Part shown: in pieces, positions 22,401-28,705 of the stretch
How the letters are laid out: every line of letters starts with the position of its first letter
Numbering within the stretch: position 1 is the first letter of the stretch
Assembly: GCA_910586545.1 (NCBI GenBank)
Contig: CAJUIQ010000021.1
Location: 1 to 28,705, forward strand
Direction of reading: 5' to 3'
Length of the DNA stretch: 28,705 nt
Origin: an uncultured Eubacteriales bacterium
GTDB taxonomy: Bacteria; Bacillota; Clostridia; Oscillospirales; CAG-272
The notes under the pieces: generated by a model
Databases searched by the model: none
What the model saw: the letters and a program-made list of their open reading frames with translations, nothing else
What the model was told of the DNA's origin: nothing
Translations under genes and position numbers: made by a program

Positions 22401-23459
22401 ATGTCAGTAAAAGTTGCGATTAACGGATTTGGCCGTATCGGCCGTCTTGCATTCCGTCAGATGTTCGGCGCCGAGGGTTACGAAATCGTTGCAATCAACG
22501 ACCTCACCAGCCCCAAAATGCTCGCACATCTGCTCAAGTATGACACCGCTCAGGGCAACTACCTTGCAGATGGCCATACAGTAGATTACAAAGACGCACA
22601 ATATGCGGAAGACGGCAAGACTGTAACAGTACCCGGCTCCATCACCGTTGACGGCAAGGAAATCACCATTTATGCTGAACCCAAGGCCGCTGATCTCCCC
22701 TGGGGCAAGCTGGATGTAGACGTTGTTCTGGAATGTACAGGCTTCTATGCATCTAAAGCAAAGAGCCAGGCTCACATTGACGCTGGCGCAAAGAAAGTTG
22801 TTATTTCTGCTCCCGCAGGCAACGATCTGCCTACCGTTGTATTCAACGTAAACCAGAACATTCTGACCAAAGAAGACAAAATCATTTCTGCTGCATCCTG
22901 CACCACCAACTGCCTTGCTCCTATGGCAAAGGCGCTGAATGATTATGCTCCTATTCAGAGCGGTATCATGACAACAGTGCATGCTTACACAGGCGACCAG
23001 ATGATTTTGGACGGTCCTCACAGAAAAGGCGACCTCCGTCGTGCACGTGCAGGCGCACAGAACATTGTTCCTAACTCTACCGGTGCAGCTAAGGCAATCG
23101 GCCTGGTTATTCCTGAACTGAACGGCAAACTTATCGGCAGCGCACAGAGAGTTCCTACCTGCACAGGTTCTACAACAATTCTTGTTGCTGTTGTTAAAGG
23201 CAAGGACATTACAAAAGACGGTATCAACGAGGCAATGAAGGCTGCTGCTACTGAATCCTTTGGCTACAATACCGATGAAATCGTTTCTTCCGATATCATT
23301 GGCAGCCGTTTCGGTTCTATTTTCGATGCAACACAGACAATGGTTGCAAAAATTGATGACGATACCTATCAGGTACAGGTTGTAGCTTGGTACGATAACG
23401 AAAACTCCTACACCAGCCAGATGGTTCGCACAATCAAATACTTTGCAGAACTTGGCTAA
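22401..23459 (+). CDS. gapA: Glyceraldehyde-3-phosphate dehydrogenase
   Basis: 352 residues. Oxidises glyceraldehyde-3-phosphate to 1,3-bisphosphoglycerate with NAD. The Rossmann start is VAINGFGRIGRLAFR (4-18), with INDLT (32-36) at the adenosine ribose end favouring NAD. Catalytic Cys167 in SAASCTTNCLAP; VHAYTGDQ and the ARAGAQNIVPNSTGAAKA segment match the family. The ATG at 22401-22403 has GGAGG at proper spacing; the open frame upstream (23 codons) is leader. Codon use is more biased and GC-richer than the neighbours, as expected for a highly expressed gene. Confidence 0.97.
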   Translation: MSVKVAINGFGRIGRLAFRQMFGAEGYEIVAINDLTSPKMLAHLLKYDTAQGNYLADGHTVDYKDAQYAEDGKTVTVPGSITVDGKEITIYAEPKAADLPWGKLDVDVVLECTGFYASKAKSQAHIDAGAKKVVISAPAGNDLPTVVFNVNQNILTKEDKIISAASCTTNCLAPMAKALNDYAPIQSGIMTTVHAYTGDQMILDGPHRKGDLRRARAGAQNIVPNSTGAAKAIGLVIPELNGKLIGSAQRVPTCTGSTTILVAVVKGKDITKDGINEAMKAAATESFGYNTDEIVSSDIIGSRFGSIFDATQTMVAKIDDDTYQVQVVAWYDNENSYTSQMVRTIKYFAELG

Positions 23460-23474
23460 TAAGCCCTTTTAGAT

Positions 23475-23507
23475 AAAAAAGCCCCCCCGAAATCCGGGGG
23501 CTTTTTT
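23475..23507 (+). terminator. gapA terminator
   Basis: A strong GC stem (GCCCCC/GGGGGC with flanking A6/T6) 15 bases after the stop codon. Confidence 0.92.
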
Positions 23508-23538
23508 ATCACAGCTGATAACAAAAGTCAAAAAGTAC

Positions 23539-23567
23539 TTGACAAGTCCCAGCAAATCCTATATAAT
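23539..23567 (+). promoter_or_regulatory. Promoter of tRNA-Val
   Basis: TTGACA (23539-23544), a 17-base spacer and TATAAT (23562-23567), 18 bases before the tRNA. Confidence 0.85.
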
Positions 23568-23585
23568 AGTAACACTTATTTTTGT

Positions 23586-23662
23586 GGAGGCATAGCTCAG
23601 CTGGTTAGAGTACTTGCTTGACATGCAAGGGGTCACTGGTTCGATTCCAGTTGTCTCCACCA
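23586..23662 (+). tRNA. tRNA-Val (anticodon GAC)
   Basis: Acceptor GGAGGCA/TGTCTCC (one G-U pair), D arm GCTCAGCTGGTTAGAG, anticodon arm CTTGC-TTGACAT-GCAAG with GAC at 34-36, T arm GGTTCGATTCC, discriminator A and an encoded CCA. Confidence 0.95.
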
Positions 23663-23813
23663 AAGCTGTAAAAAGTCGATTTTTTGACAAAACTGCTCTT
23701 TTATTCATTTTGATATAAAACCAGTAAATGTGATTTTAGTTTTATTAACATCTCTCCCCTTCCCCCACAATTTTTGATATATTCTCAGGCAATCGCTTGA
23801 GCAGCCAATATAT
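23663..23813 (+). other. Gene-free stretch with a nested hairpin
   Basis: No ORF with a ribosome binding site and no clear second promoter. At 23777-23813 an outer stem ATATATT/AATATAT encloses CTCAGGC-AATC-GCTTGAG (7 bp, one G-U), directly before the terminator at 23814. It may be the 3' trailer of the tRNA-Val transcript or a small RNA. Confidence 0.4.
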
Positions 23814-23849
23814 ACAGAAAAAGACTCCCATTGGAGTCTTTTTCTGTAT
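23812..23849. terminator. Long perfect terminator hairpin
   Basis: ACAGAAAAAGACTCC (23814-23828) pairs perfectly with GGAGTCTTTTTCTGT (23833-23847) around CATT, with two more A-T pairs outside. The A5/T5 tract is inside the stem, so it works on either strand; most likely it ends the tRNA-Val transcript. Confidence 0.75.
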
Positions 23850-23862
23850 CGTCTAAAAACAA

Positions 23863-23899
23863 AAAACATCTCCCTGCCGGAGCATGGCAGTGAGATGTT
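23863..23899 (-). terminator. rpsT terminator
   Basis: ACATCTC (23866-23872) pairs with GAGATGT, and CTGCC with GGCAG inside; on the - strand a run of T follows the stem. It starts about 20 bases after the rpsT stop. Confidence 0.85.
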
Positions 23900-23919
23900 C
23901 CAAAAATTATAATTTATGC

Positions 23920-24183
23920 TTATGCCATTTTGTTAAGTGCCAAAGTAAACTGGCTCTTCTTATGTGCGGCAGCATTTTTGTGCATGATATTGCGCTTTAC
24001 AGCCTTGTCAACGATCACAACGGCAGGTGTATATGCAGCACTGGCAGCAGTCTTGTCTCCACTCTCCACAGCAGCATAAAACTTTTTAATTGTTGTTTTC
24101 ATCTGGCTCTTAAACATCTTGTTACGCAGCGTCTTAACAGCTGTAACCTTTACACGTTTTTTTGCGCTTTTAATGTTCGGCAT
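23920..24183 (-). CDS. rpsT: 30S ribosomal protein S20
   Basis: 87 residues, normal length. MPNIKSAKKRVKV at the start, then a very basic three-helix sequence ending AAAHKKSQFTLALNKMA. Binds 16S rRNA in the body of the small subunit. The start is the ATG at 24181-24183, placed by AGGAGG 7 bases upstream; the longer open frame is leader. Monocistronic with its own promoter and terminator. Confidence 0.96.
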   Translation of the reverse strand: MPNIKSAKKRVKVTAVKTLRNKMFKSQMKTTIKKFYAAVESGDKTAASAAYTPAVVIVDKAVKRNIMHKNAAAHKKSQFTLALNKMA

Positions 24184-24261
24184 TGTCCATCCTCCTGCTA
24201 AAAATTCAAGCATCGCCGCAGCCTGAGAGGGTGCTTTGGCGAACATCTCATACATTTGGAA

Positions 24262-24290
24262 ATTATAGCACAAACAAAACGAAAAAGCAA
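24262..24290 (-). promoter_or_regulatory. rpsT promoter
   Basis: On the - strand, TTGCTT (complement of 24285-24290), a 17-base spacer and TATAAT (complement of 24262-24267); the leader is about 72 bases. Confidence 0.75.
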
Positions 24291-24379
24291 GAACATTTTG
24301 AAAATTTATTTGATAATTTTTCTTCTATTCTCTGAGATATGTCCAGAGCGTAAAAAATGCAAATAATTCCCTGCAAATC

Positions 24380-24408
24380 TTGTAAGAAACAAGTATTTGT
24401 GATACAAT
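24380..24408 (+). promoter_or_regulatory. Promoter of the apgM operon
   Basis: TTGTAA (24380-24385), a 17-base spacer and TACAAT (24403-24408), about 55 bases before the apgM start. Confidence 0.6.
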
Positions 24409-24463
24409 ATAATATAATAATTAAAAGAGATATAACCAAGCTGTACAGAAAGGTTTTACATCT

Positions 24464-25681
24464 ATGAAATATCTTGTAGTTATCCCGGACGGCATGGCCG
24501 ACCGTTCTATAGATTCACTTGGGAAGAAAACACCAATGCAGGCGGCAATCAAACCGTGCATGGATGCTTTATGCCAAAAGTCCCTGTGCGGTACAGTTTT
24601 AAATGTGCCGGAAGGAATGGTGCCGGAAAGCGACACAGCCAACCTGGCTATTTTATCCTACAATCCGAAAGTCTACTCCAAAGGACGCTCTCCGCTGGAA
24701 GCAATGAGCATGGGGCTTTCTATGGCAGATGATGATACGGCAATTCGCTGCAATTTGGTCGCACTTTCTGAAGAGGGATCCTGCTATGAAGATAAAATTA
24801 TGATTGATCATAGCGCTGATGAAATCTCCACAGAAGAAGCGGATCAACTGGTTGCCGCGCTTAACGAAGGACTGGCAGGAGAGGATTGGCATTTATACAC
24901 CGGGGTCAGCTACCGCCATTGTCTGCTTTGGAAAAACGCATCACAAAATTATTCTTTTATGCGCCCTCACGATATTTTAGGCCAACAGATTGGGGAGCAT
25001 TTACCTAAGGAAGAAAATGGCGGCGGGGCCTTTCTCCAGTTCCAAAAGAAAGGGTATGAAATCCTAAAGGATCACCCTGTTAATGTGGCCAGAAAAGCCA
25101 AAGGACTGCGCCCAGCTAATTCCCCTTGGCTTTGGAGTCCCGGGGGCAAGCCGTCCCTTCCCTCCTTTAAAGAAAAATGGGGACTGCGCGGCGCGATTAT
25201 ATCCGCAGTGGATTTGATCAAAGGAATTGGAATCTGTGCTGGAATGGAAGTAATTGAGGTAGAAGGAGCCACCGGAAACTATCACACAAATTATGACGGA
25301 AAAGCGCAGGCTGCTATTTCTGCCTATAAAGATGGAGCAGATTTTGTGTACATTCATGTAGAGGCGCCCGATGAATGTGGGCACAGGGGAGAAGTTGAAA
25401 ATAAAGTACACAGTATCGAAAAAATTGACCAGCAAATCCTGCGCCCAGTGTATGAATATCTGCAGGATAGCGAGGAACCGTTTAAAATTCTGGTCCTGCC
25501 GGATCATCCCACTCCTATCGCTTTGCGTACACATACTAGCGAGTATGTTCCCTTTTTCCTTTTTGATAGTACCAATGCCCGGTCAGGAGCTCCTGTATTC
25601 TCCGAAGAAAACGCTCGGCAATGCGACACGGTAATCCATGACGGCAGTACCTTGCTTGATTTGATGATCAAGGGGGTCTAA
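24464..25681 (+). CDS. apgM: Cofactor-independent phosphoglycerate mutase, archaeal type
   Basis: 405 residues, the usual ApgM length. Interconverts 3- and 2-phosphoglycerate without 2,3-bisphosphoglycerate. Alkaline-phosphatase superfamily features: metal Asp in VIPDGMADR (about 7-15), the conserved PESDTANLAILSYNP region (about 53-67), GRSPLEAMSMGL, the HVEAPDECGHRG metal site (about 300-311) and LPDHPTPIALRTHT near the C-terminus. It is distinct from the GpmI type (about 510 residues). AAAGG lies before the ATG. The next gene, lepB, starts three bases after its stop. Confidence 0.95.
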   Translation: MKYLVVIPDGMADRSIDSLGKKTPMQAAIKPCMDALCQKSLCGTVLNVPEGMVPESDTANLAILSYNPKVYSKGRSPLEAMSMGLSMADDDTAIRCNLVALSEEGSCYEDKIMIDHSADEISTEEADQLVAALNEGLAGEDWHLYTGVSYRHCLLWKNASQNYSFMRPHDILGQQIGEHLPKEENGGGAFLQFQKKGYEILKDHPVNVARKAKGLRPANSPWLWSPGGKPSLPSFKEKWGLRGAIISAVDLIKGIGICAGMEVIEVEGATGNYHTNYDGKAQAAISAYKDGADFVYIHVEAPDECGHRGEVENKVHSIEKIDQQILRPVYEYLQDSEEPFKILVLPDHPTPIALRTHTSEYVPFFLFDSTNARSGAPVFSEENARQCDTVIHDGSTLLDLMIKGV

Positions 25682-25684
25682 AGC

Positions 25685-26548
25685 ATGGAGATGGAAAAGC
25701 CGCAGGAAAGCGCAACCCCTACACAGGAAAGCTCAGATCAAAACATTTATGATGGACTCAAAGGATATTTCCCCAAACAGTATGATCTGTCGCCGGAGGA
25801 ATTGGAAGAATCTATCCGACAGCGCAGAAAGGCGTTTCAAGAAGGACGCATAAAACCCATGCCTCCCAAGCATCGCAGTCCATTTGCCAATCTCGAAAAT
25901 CAGAAGTCAGACGATCTTGCTGGCTATATACCTGCTGAGCAAGATATCTCTTTCTCCAAAGAAGAATGTAAAAAATCTCCGCTTATTAACTTTCTCAGGG
26001 AGGCCTTTGATATTTTAGAGGTTTTTGTTCTCTGTGCTGCATGTATCATTATCTTTTTTGCATTTTTTGCTCGTCTTACCCGCGTTGACGGCATTTCCAT
26101 GAACGACACTCTCCAGGATAAAGAGTTTTTGGTAGTTTCCAATCTGTTTTACACCCCCAAGCAAGGGGATATTGTTGTTCTGCATAACACTTCTCTAGAA
26201 GTAGAACAACTGCGGGAACCTTTGGTAAAGAGAATCATCGCGGTTGGTGGTCAAACAGTAAAGGTGGATTTCGACGGCACAGTTACCATAGTAGATGCAG
26301 ATGGTACATCCAAGGTATTAGAACAAGACTTTATCAAGCAAGAAGTGTATCAAAAGGAACCTATAGAATGCTATGTACCGGAAGGCTATCTTTTTGTGAT
26401 GGGAGATAACCGCAATAACTCTACTGACAGCAGGGATATACGAGTAGGATTGATTGACGAACGCTGCGTGTGCGGTCGTGCCATTCTTCGGGTGTTCCCA
26501 TTTAATACGTTTAGCGTTTTTAAAAACCCTCTTGCAGAATCGGAATAG
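25685..26548 (+). CDS. lepB: Signal peptidase I with long cytoplasmic N-terminal extension
   Basis: 287 residues. Membrane serine protease that removes signal peptides outside the membrane. Residues 1-108 are a charged, Pro/Glu-rich soluble part unlike ordinary Firmicute SipS-type enzymes; one membrane helix follows (about 112-130). Catalytic Ser138 in GISMNDTL (the family usually has SMxPTL), Lys182 in VKRIIAVGG, and GDNRNNSTDSRD at about 240. In the extension, a motif occurs twice: GYFPKQYDLSPEE (28-39) and GYIPAEQDISFSKEE (80-94). The ATG is three bases after apgM, so translation is probably coupled. Confidence 0.92.
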   Translation: MEMEKPQESATPTQESSDQNIYDGLKGYFPKQYDLSPEELEESIRQRRKAFQEGRIKPMPPKHRSPFANLENQKSDDLAGYIPAEQDISFSKEECKKSPLINFLREAFDILEVFVLCAACIIIFFAFFARLTRVDGISMNDTLQDKEFLVVSNLFYTPKQGDIVVLHNTSLEVEQLREPLVKRIIAVGGQTVKVDFDGTVTIVDADGTSKVLEQDFIKQEVYQKEPIECYVPEGYLFVMGDNRNNSTDSRDIRVGLIDERCVCGRAILRVFPFNTFSVFKNPLAESE

Positions 26549-26580
26549 AAACAATTTTATAGAAAGGAACGGCGACAGCA

Positions 26581-27465
26581 ATGCCTTCCAAACAAATTCA
26601 ATGGTTCCCGGGGCATATGGCAAAAACCCGCCGCCTTATTTCTGAGAATCTAAAAAATGTAGATATTATTATTGAGATTTTGGACGCGCGTATTCCCCGC
26701 AGCTCCAAAAACCCGGAAATTTCCACGTGGACCAAGGGGAAACCAACGCTCACTCTTTTAAATAAAGCCTCCCTGGCGGACCCTGCTATAACGGCAAAGT
26801 GGGTTTGGTGGTATAAAAAAAGTGGGGCGGATGCCCTTCCTATCGACTGTATTACCGGAGAAGGACTTTCCAAAATTGGTCCTCAGGTGCGAGAAATTCT
26901 TGCTGATAAAATTAGTCGATTTCAAGAAAAAGGCATGACTGGCAGAAAACTGCGGGCTATGATCGTAGGAATTCCAAATGTGGGCAAATCTTCCTTGGTC
27001 AACAAACTGTGCGGGCAAAAAAAAGCACGCGTGGAAGATCGGCCGGGCGTCACACTGAATAAGCAATGGGTAACGACCACAGCGGGATTTGACCTTTTGG
27101 ATATGCCCGGCGTATTATGGCCAAAATTTGAAGACCAGCTCACGGGAGAAAATTTAGCTGCAACCGGCGCTATCAAAGATGCTATTTTAGATACGGATGA
27201 ATTGGGAATGATTTTGTCTGCCCGCCTGCTCTCCCTTTATCCAGAAAAATTCTGCACCCGCTATAAATTAGATTATGAGCGTGTGTGTCAGTTGGACTCC
27301 TATGATCTTTTAGAAGAAATTGGTAGAAAACGCGGATTTCTCATATCCGGCGGAGAAATCAACTTGGAACGGACAGCGCTGACCGTTTTGGATGAATTTC
27401 GTGGAGTAAAGATCGGTAGAATATCTTTGGAATCTCCCGCAGAGAACAGTGTGGCCCATGCTTGA
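26581..27465 (+). CDS. rbgA: Ribosome biogenesis GTPase YlqF/RbgA
   Basis: 294 residues. Late 50S assembly GTPase. The N-terminal IQWFPGHMAK (6-15) is the family signature. The G-domain is circularly permuted: G4 (NKAS, 61-64) comes before G1 (GIPNVGKSS, 130-138), G2 around RPGVTL, and G3 DMPGVLWP. The C-terminal domain (about 200-290) is the RNA-binding ANTAR-like helical part. At G4 the usual NKxD Asp appears as Ser, so guanine recognition may rely on other residues. AAAGGAA is upstream. Its end overlaps the rnhB start. Confidence 0.95.
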   Translation: MPSKQIQWFPGHMAKTRRLISENLKNVDIIIEILDARIPRSSKNPEISTWTKGKPTLTLLNKASLADPAITAKWVWWYKKSGADALPIDCITGEGLSKIGPQVREILADKISRFQEKGMTGRKLRAMIVGIPNVGKSSLVNKLCGQKKARVEDRPGVTLNKQWVTTTAGFDLLDMPGVLWPKFEDQLTGENLAATGAIKDAILDTDELGMILSARLLSLYPEKFCTRYKLDYERVCQLDSYDLLEEIGRKRGFLISGGEINLERTALTVLDEFRGVKIGRISLESPAENSVAHA

Positions 27466-28105
27466 CTATTCGTTTGAAGAAGTTTTTCTTGCCGGTGGAT
27501 ATACAAAAATCTGCGGTGTGGATGAAGCGGGGCGCGGTCCCCTGGCAGGTCCAGTAGTTGCAGGCGCATGTATTCTGCCTATGGGATTGGTGATTCCCGA
27601 ACTGGACGACTCAAAAAAGCTTTCCGAAAAGAAGCGGGAGCGATTATATGATGAAATATGCTGCAGCGCCTTATCCTGGGGAATCGGTTTAGCCAGCCCA
27701 GAAGAAATCGATACATACAACATATTAGAAGCTACTCTTCTGGCAATGCGCAGAGCGATCGCTTCCCTGTCTGTACAACCAGACTTTCTCCTTATCGACG
27801 GAAATATATCCCGTGGTTTTTCTCTGGATGCCCAGGCAGTGGTAGGAGGAGACGGAATCTGTCAGTCGATCGCCGCTGCATCTGTTCTTGCCAAAGTCAC
27901 CAGAGACCGCTTGTGTCTGGAAATGGAGCGTCAGTATCCCATGTATGGTTTTGCGAGGCATAAGGGATACCCTACAAAAGCGCACAAGCTGGCCGTCTAT
28001 GAACACGGTCCTTGTCCGCTCCATAGAAAATCCTTTTTATCTTTTTTAGAACGAGATAGAAACAAACTGCAAATATGGCTGGAAGAAAAGCAGGGAGAAA
28101 AATGA
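27458..28105 (+). CDS. rnhB: Ribonuclease HII
   Basis: 215 residues. Cuts RNA in RNA-DNA hybrids and at single ribonucleotides. GVDEAGRGPLAGPVVAGA holds the first Asp-Glu pair; LIDGN the third carboxylate; AAASVLAKVTRDR and YGFARHKGYPTKAH follow the family. I chose the ATG at 27458-27460, overlapping the rbgA stop (ATGCTTGA); a GTG nine bases earlier is equally possible and neither has a clear ribosome binding site, pointing to coupling with rbgA. Confidence 0.95.
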   Translation: MLDYSFEEVFLAGGYTKICGVDEAGRGPLAGPVVAGACILPMGLVIPELDDSKKLSEKKRERLYDEICCSALSWGIGLASPEEIDTYNILEATLLAMRRAIASLSVQPDFLLIDGNISRGFSLDAQAVVGGDGICQSIAAASVLAKVTRDRLCLEMERQYPMYGFARHKGYPTKAHKLAVYEHGPCPLHRKSFLSFLERDRNKLQIWLEEKQGEK

Positions 28106-28506
28106 ACACGGACTCATTGGGTCGTATGGGAGAAGAAAGCGCAGCCTCCTATTTGTGCGGAAAGAGATTTCGCATCCTTGGCCGAAATGTACACAGCAGA
28201 CATTTCGAAACAGACATAATCGCAGCGAATGATCAATATATTATATTTGCGGAAGTCAAAACTCGGCGTGCTTTTCCAGCGTCCTGTCATCCATTTGGGC
28301 GACCTGCCGCTGCAGTCACACCCAGGAAGCAAGAGCGTCTTATTGCCGCCGCGGCGGACTATCTGCAAAAACACAGGGAAAGTCTTGCTGGACTGCAACC
28401 TCGAATTGATGTGATTGAGGTTTATATTTCTCCCTGCACAGAGGAATATAAAGTACTGCACATTGAGCATCTACCCGGTGCTGTCCGCAGAAGGACTACT
28501 ACCTGA
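28102..28506 (+). CDS. yraN: YraN/UPF0102 family nuclease-like protein
   Basis: 134 residues. Endonuclease-like fold of the UPF0102 family: LGRMGEESAASYL (5-17), the FETDIIAAND segment with acidic metal residues, IIFAEVKTRR (ExK motif), and the basic ITPRKQxRLxxAAxxYL-type helix (here VTPRKQERLIAAAADYL). Activity is not established for the family. The start is the ATG at 28102-28104, overlapping the rnhB stop as ATGA, with GGGAG upstream. rnhB-yraN adjacency is common in Firmicutes. Confidence 0.93.
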   Translation: MNTDSLGRMGEESAASYLCGKRFRILGRNVHSRHFETDIIAANDQYIIFAEVKTRRAFPASCHPFGRPAAAVTPRKQERLIAAAADYLQKHRESLAGLQPRIDVIEVYISPCTEEYKVLHIEHLPGAVRRRTTT

Positions 28507-28523
28507 TTGATTCGGAGTATATT

Positions 28524-28705
28524 ATGAAACTGGTGGATCTCCACTGCGATACCCCTTTGGAAATGTACAAACGTGGCTATACGTTTGACTGTGACTCATT
28601 GCAAGCTTCTCCTGCATTTACCCAAAATTATGATGCATATATCCAATGTGCAGCCATTTGGAGCGATTATCGACTTCATGACGAAGAAGCATACGATATA
28701 TTTCA
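28524..28705 (+). CDS. Membrane dipeptidase (peptidase M19), 5' end only
   Basis: 60 codons are visible before the window ends; the frame stays open. MKLVDLHCDTPLEMYKRG carries the HxD metal pair (H7, D9) at the very N-terminus, as in renal-dipeptidase-like M19 enzymes, and QCAAIWSDYR fits the second strand region of the family. These zinc enzymes hydrolyse dipeptides, including D-amino-acid-containing ones. GGAG (28514-28517) lies 6 bases before the ATG. It follows yraN closely and may belong to the same transcription unit. Confidence 0.8.
   Translation, partial: MKLVDLHCDTPLEMYKRGYTFDCDSLQASPAFTQNYDAYIQCAAIWSDYRLHDEEAYDIF

Noticed and set aside
22404..23021. Open frame of 205 codons on the - strand within gapA
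   Set aside because: It lies antisense to a highly codon-biased gene, which often leaves long open antisense frames; no promoter or ribosome binding site.
24184..24273. 30-residue extension of ribosomal protein S20
   Set aside because: S20 proteins begin MPNIKSAKKR and AGGAGG lies 7 bases before that ATG; the rest is leader downstream of the -10 box.

Overview
The window looks like chromosomal DNA of a low-to-moderate GC Firmicute of class Clostridia. Evidence: strong GGAGG-type ribosome binding sites, textbook TTGACA/TATAAT promoters with 17-base spacers, U-tailed hairpin terminators, a Firmicute gene order (lepB-ylqF/rbgA-rnhB-yraN; rpsF-ssb-rpsR), a PdaA-type deacetylase, a CD1871A-type CXXC miniprotein and a type I dockerin. 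No transposase, phage gene or CRISPR array was seen. Most of the window is ordinary housekeeping and metabolic sequence; the accessory interest lies in a few genes and in several RNA leaders.

Layout. 1-201 is the 3' end of a small membrane protein. 232-2109 (-) encodes a secreted leucine-rich-repeat protein with a C-terminal dockerin, preceded by a structured mRNA leader. 2373-3623 (+) is a Y-family DNA polymerase with a LexA-like box. 3634-5142 (-) is a polysaccharide flippase and 5275-5757 (-) a small P-loop kinase-like protein. From 11920 down to 5898 (-) lie seven closely packed genes: ulaE-lyxK-araD (L-xylulose to D-xylulose-5-phosphate), a GH1 beta-glucosidase, and a redox module (TlpA lipoprotein, CXXC miniprotein, polyferredoxin membrane protein). 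12049-13479 (-) is glutamine synthetase. 13619-15094 (-) is an Lsa-like ABC-F ribosome-protection ATPase with an attenuator leader holding two tiny ORFs. 15458-15892 (+) and 16027-16515 (-) are unassigned proteins; the second is preceded by a second copy of the structured element found before the LRR gene. Then come tRNA-Pro(GGG) (-), argG-argH (-), a pdaA-like gene (+), the rpsF-ssb-rpsR operon (-), gapA (+), tRNA-Val(GAC) (+), rpsT (-), and a + strand run apgM-lepB-rbgA-rnhB-yraN-(partial M19 dipeptidase).

How the genes fit together. LyxK, UlaE and AraD form a complete route L-xylulose -> L-xylulose-5-P -> L-ribulose-5-P -> D-xylulose-5-P, entering the pentose phosphate pathway; no transporter or regulator is next to them. 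gapA and apgM supply two lower-glycolysis steps. The TlpA/CXXC/polyferredoxin trio looks like a membrane electron relay to an extracytoplasmic thiol protein and could be read through from the sugar operon.

The most interesting observations are the two copies of a hairpin-rich leader element (about 2175-2257 and 16527-16610) whose middle stem differs by compensating changes, and the drug-inducible-looking attenuator in front of the ABC-F gene.
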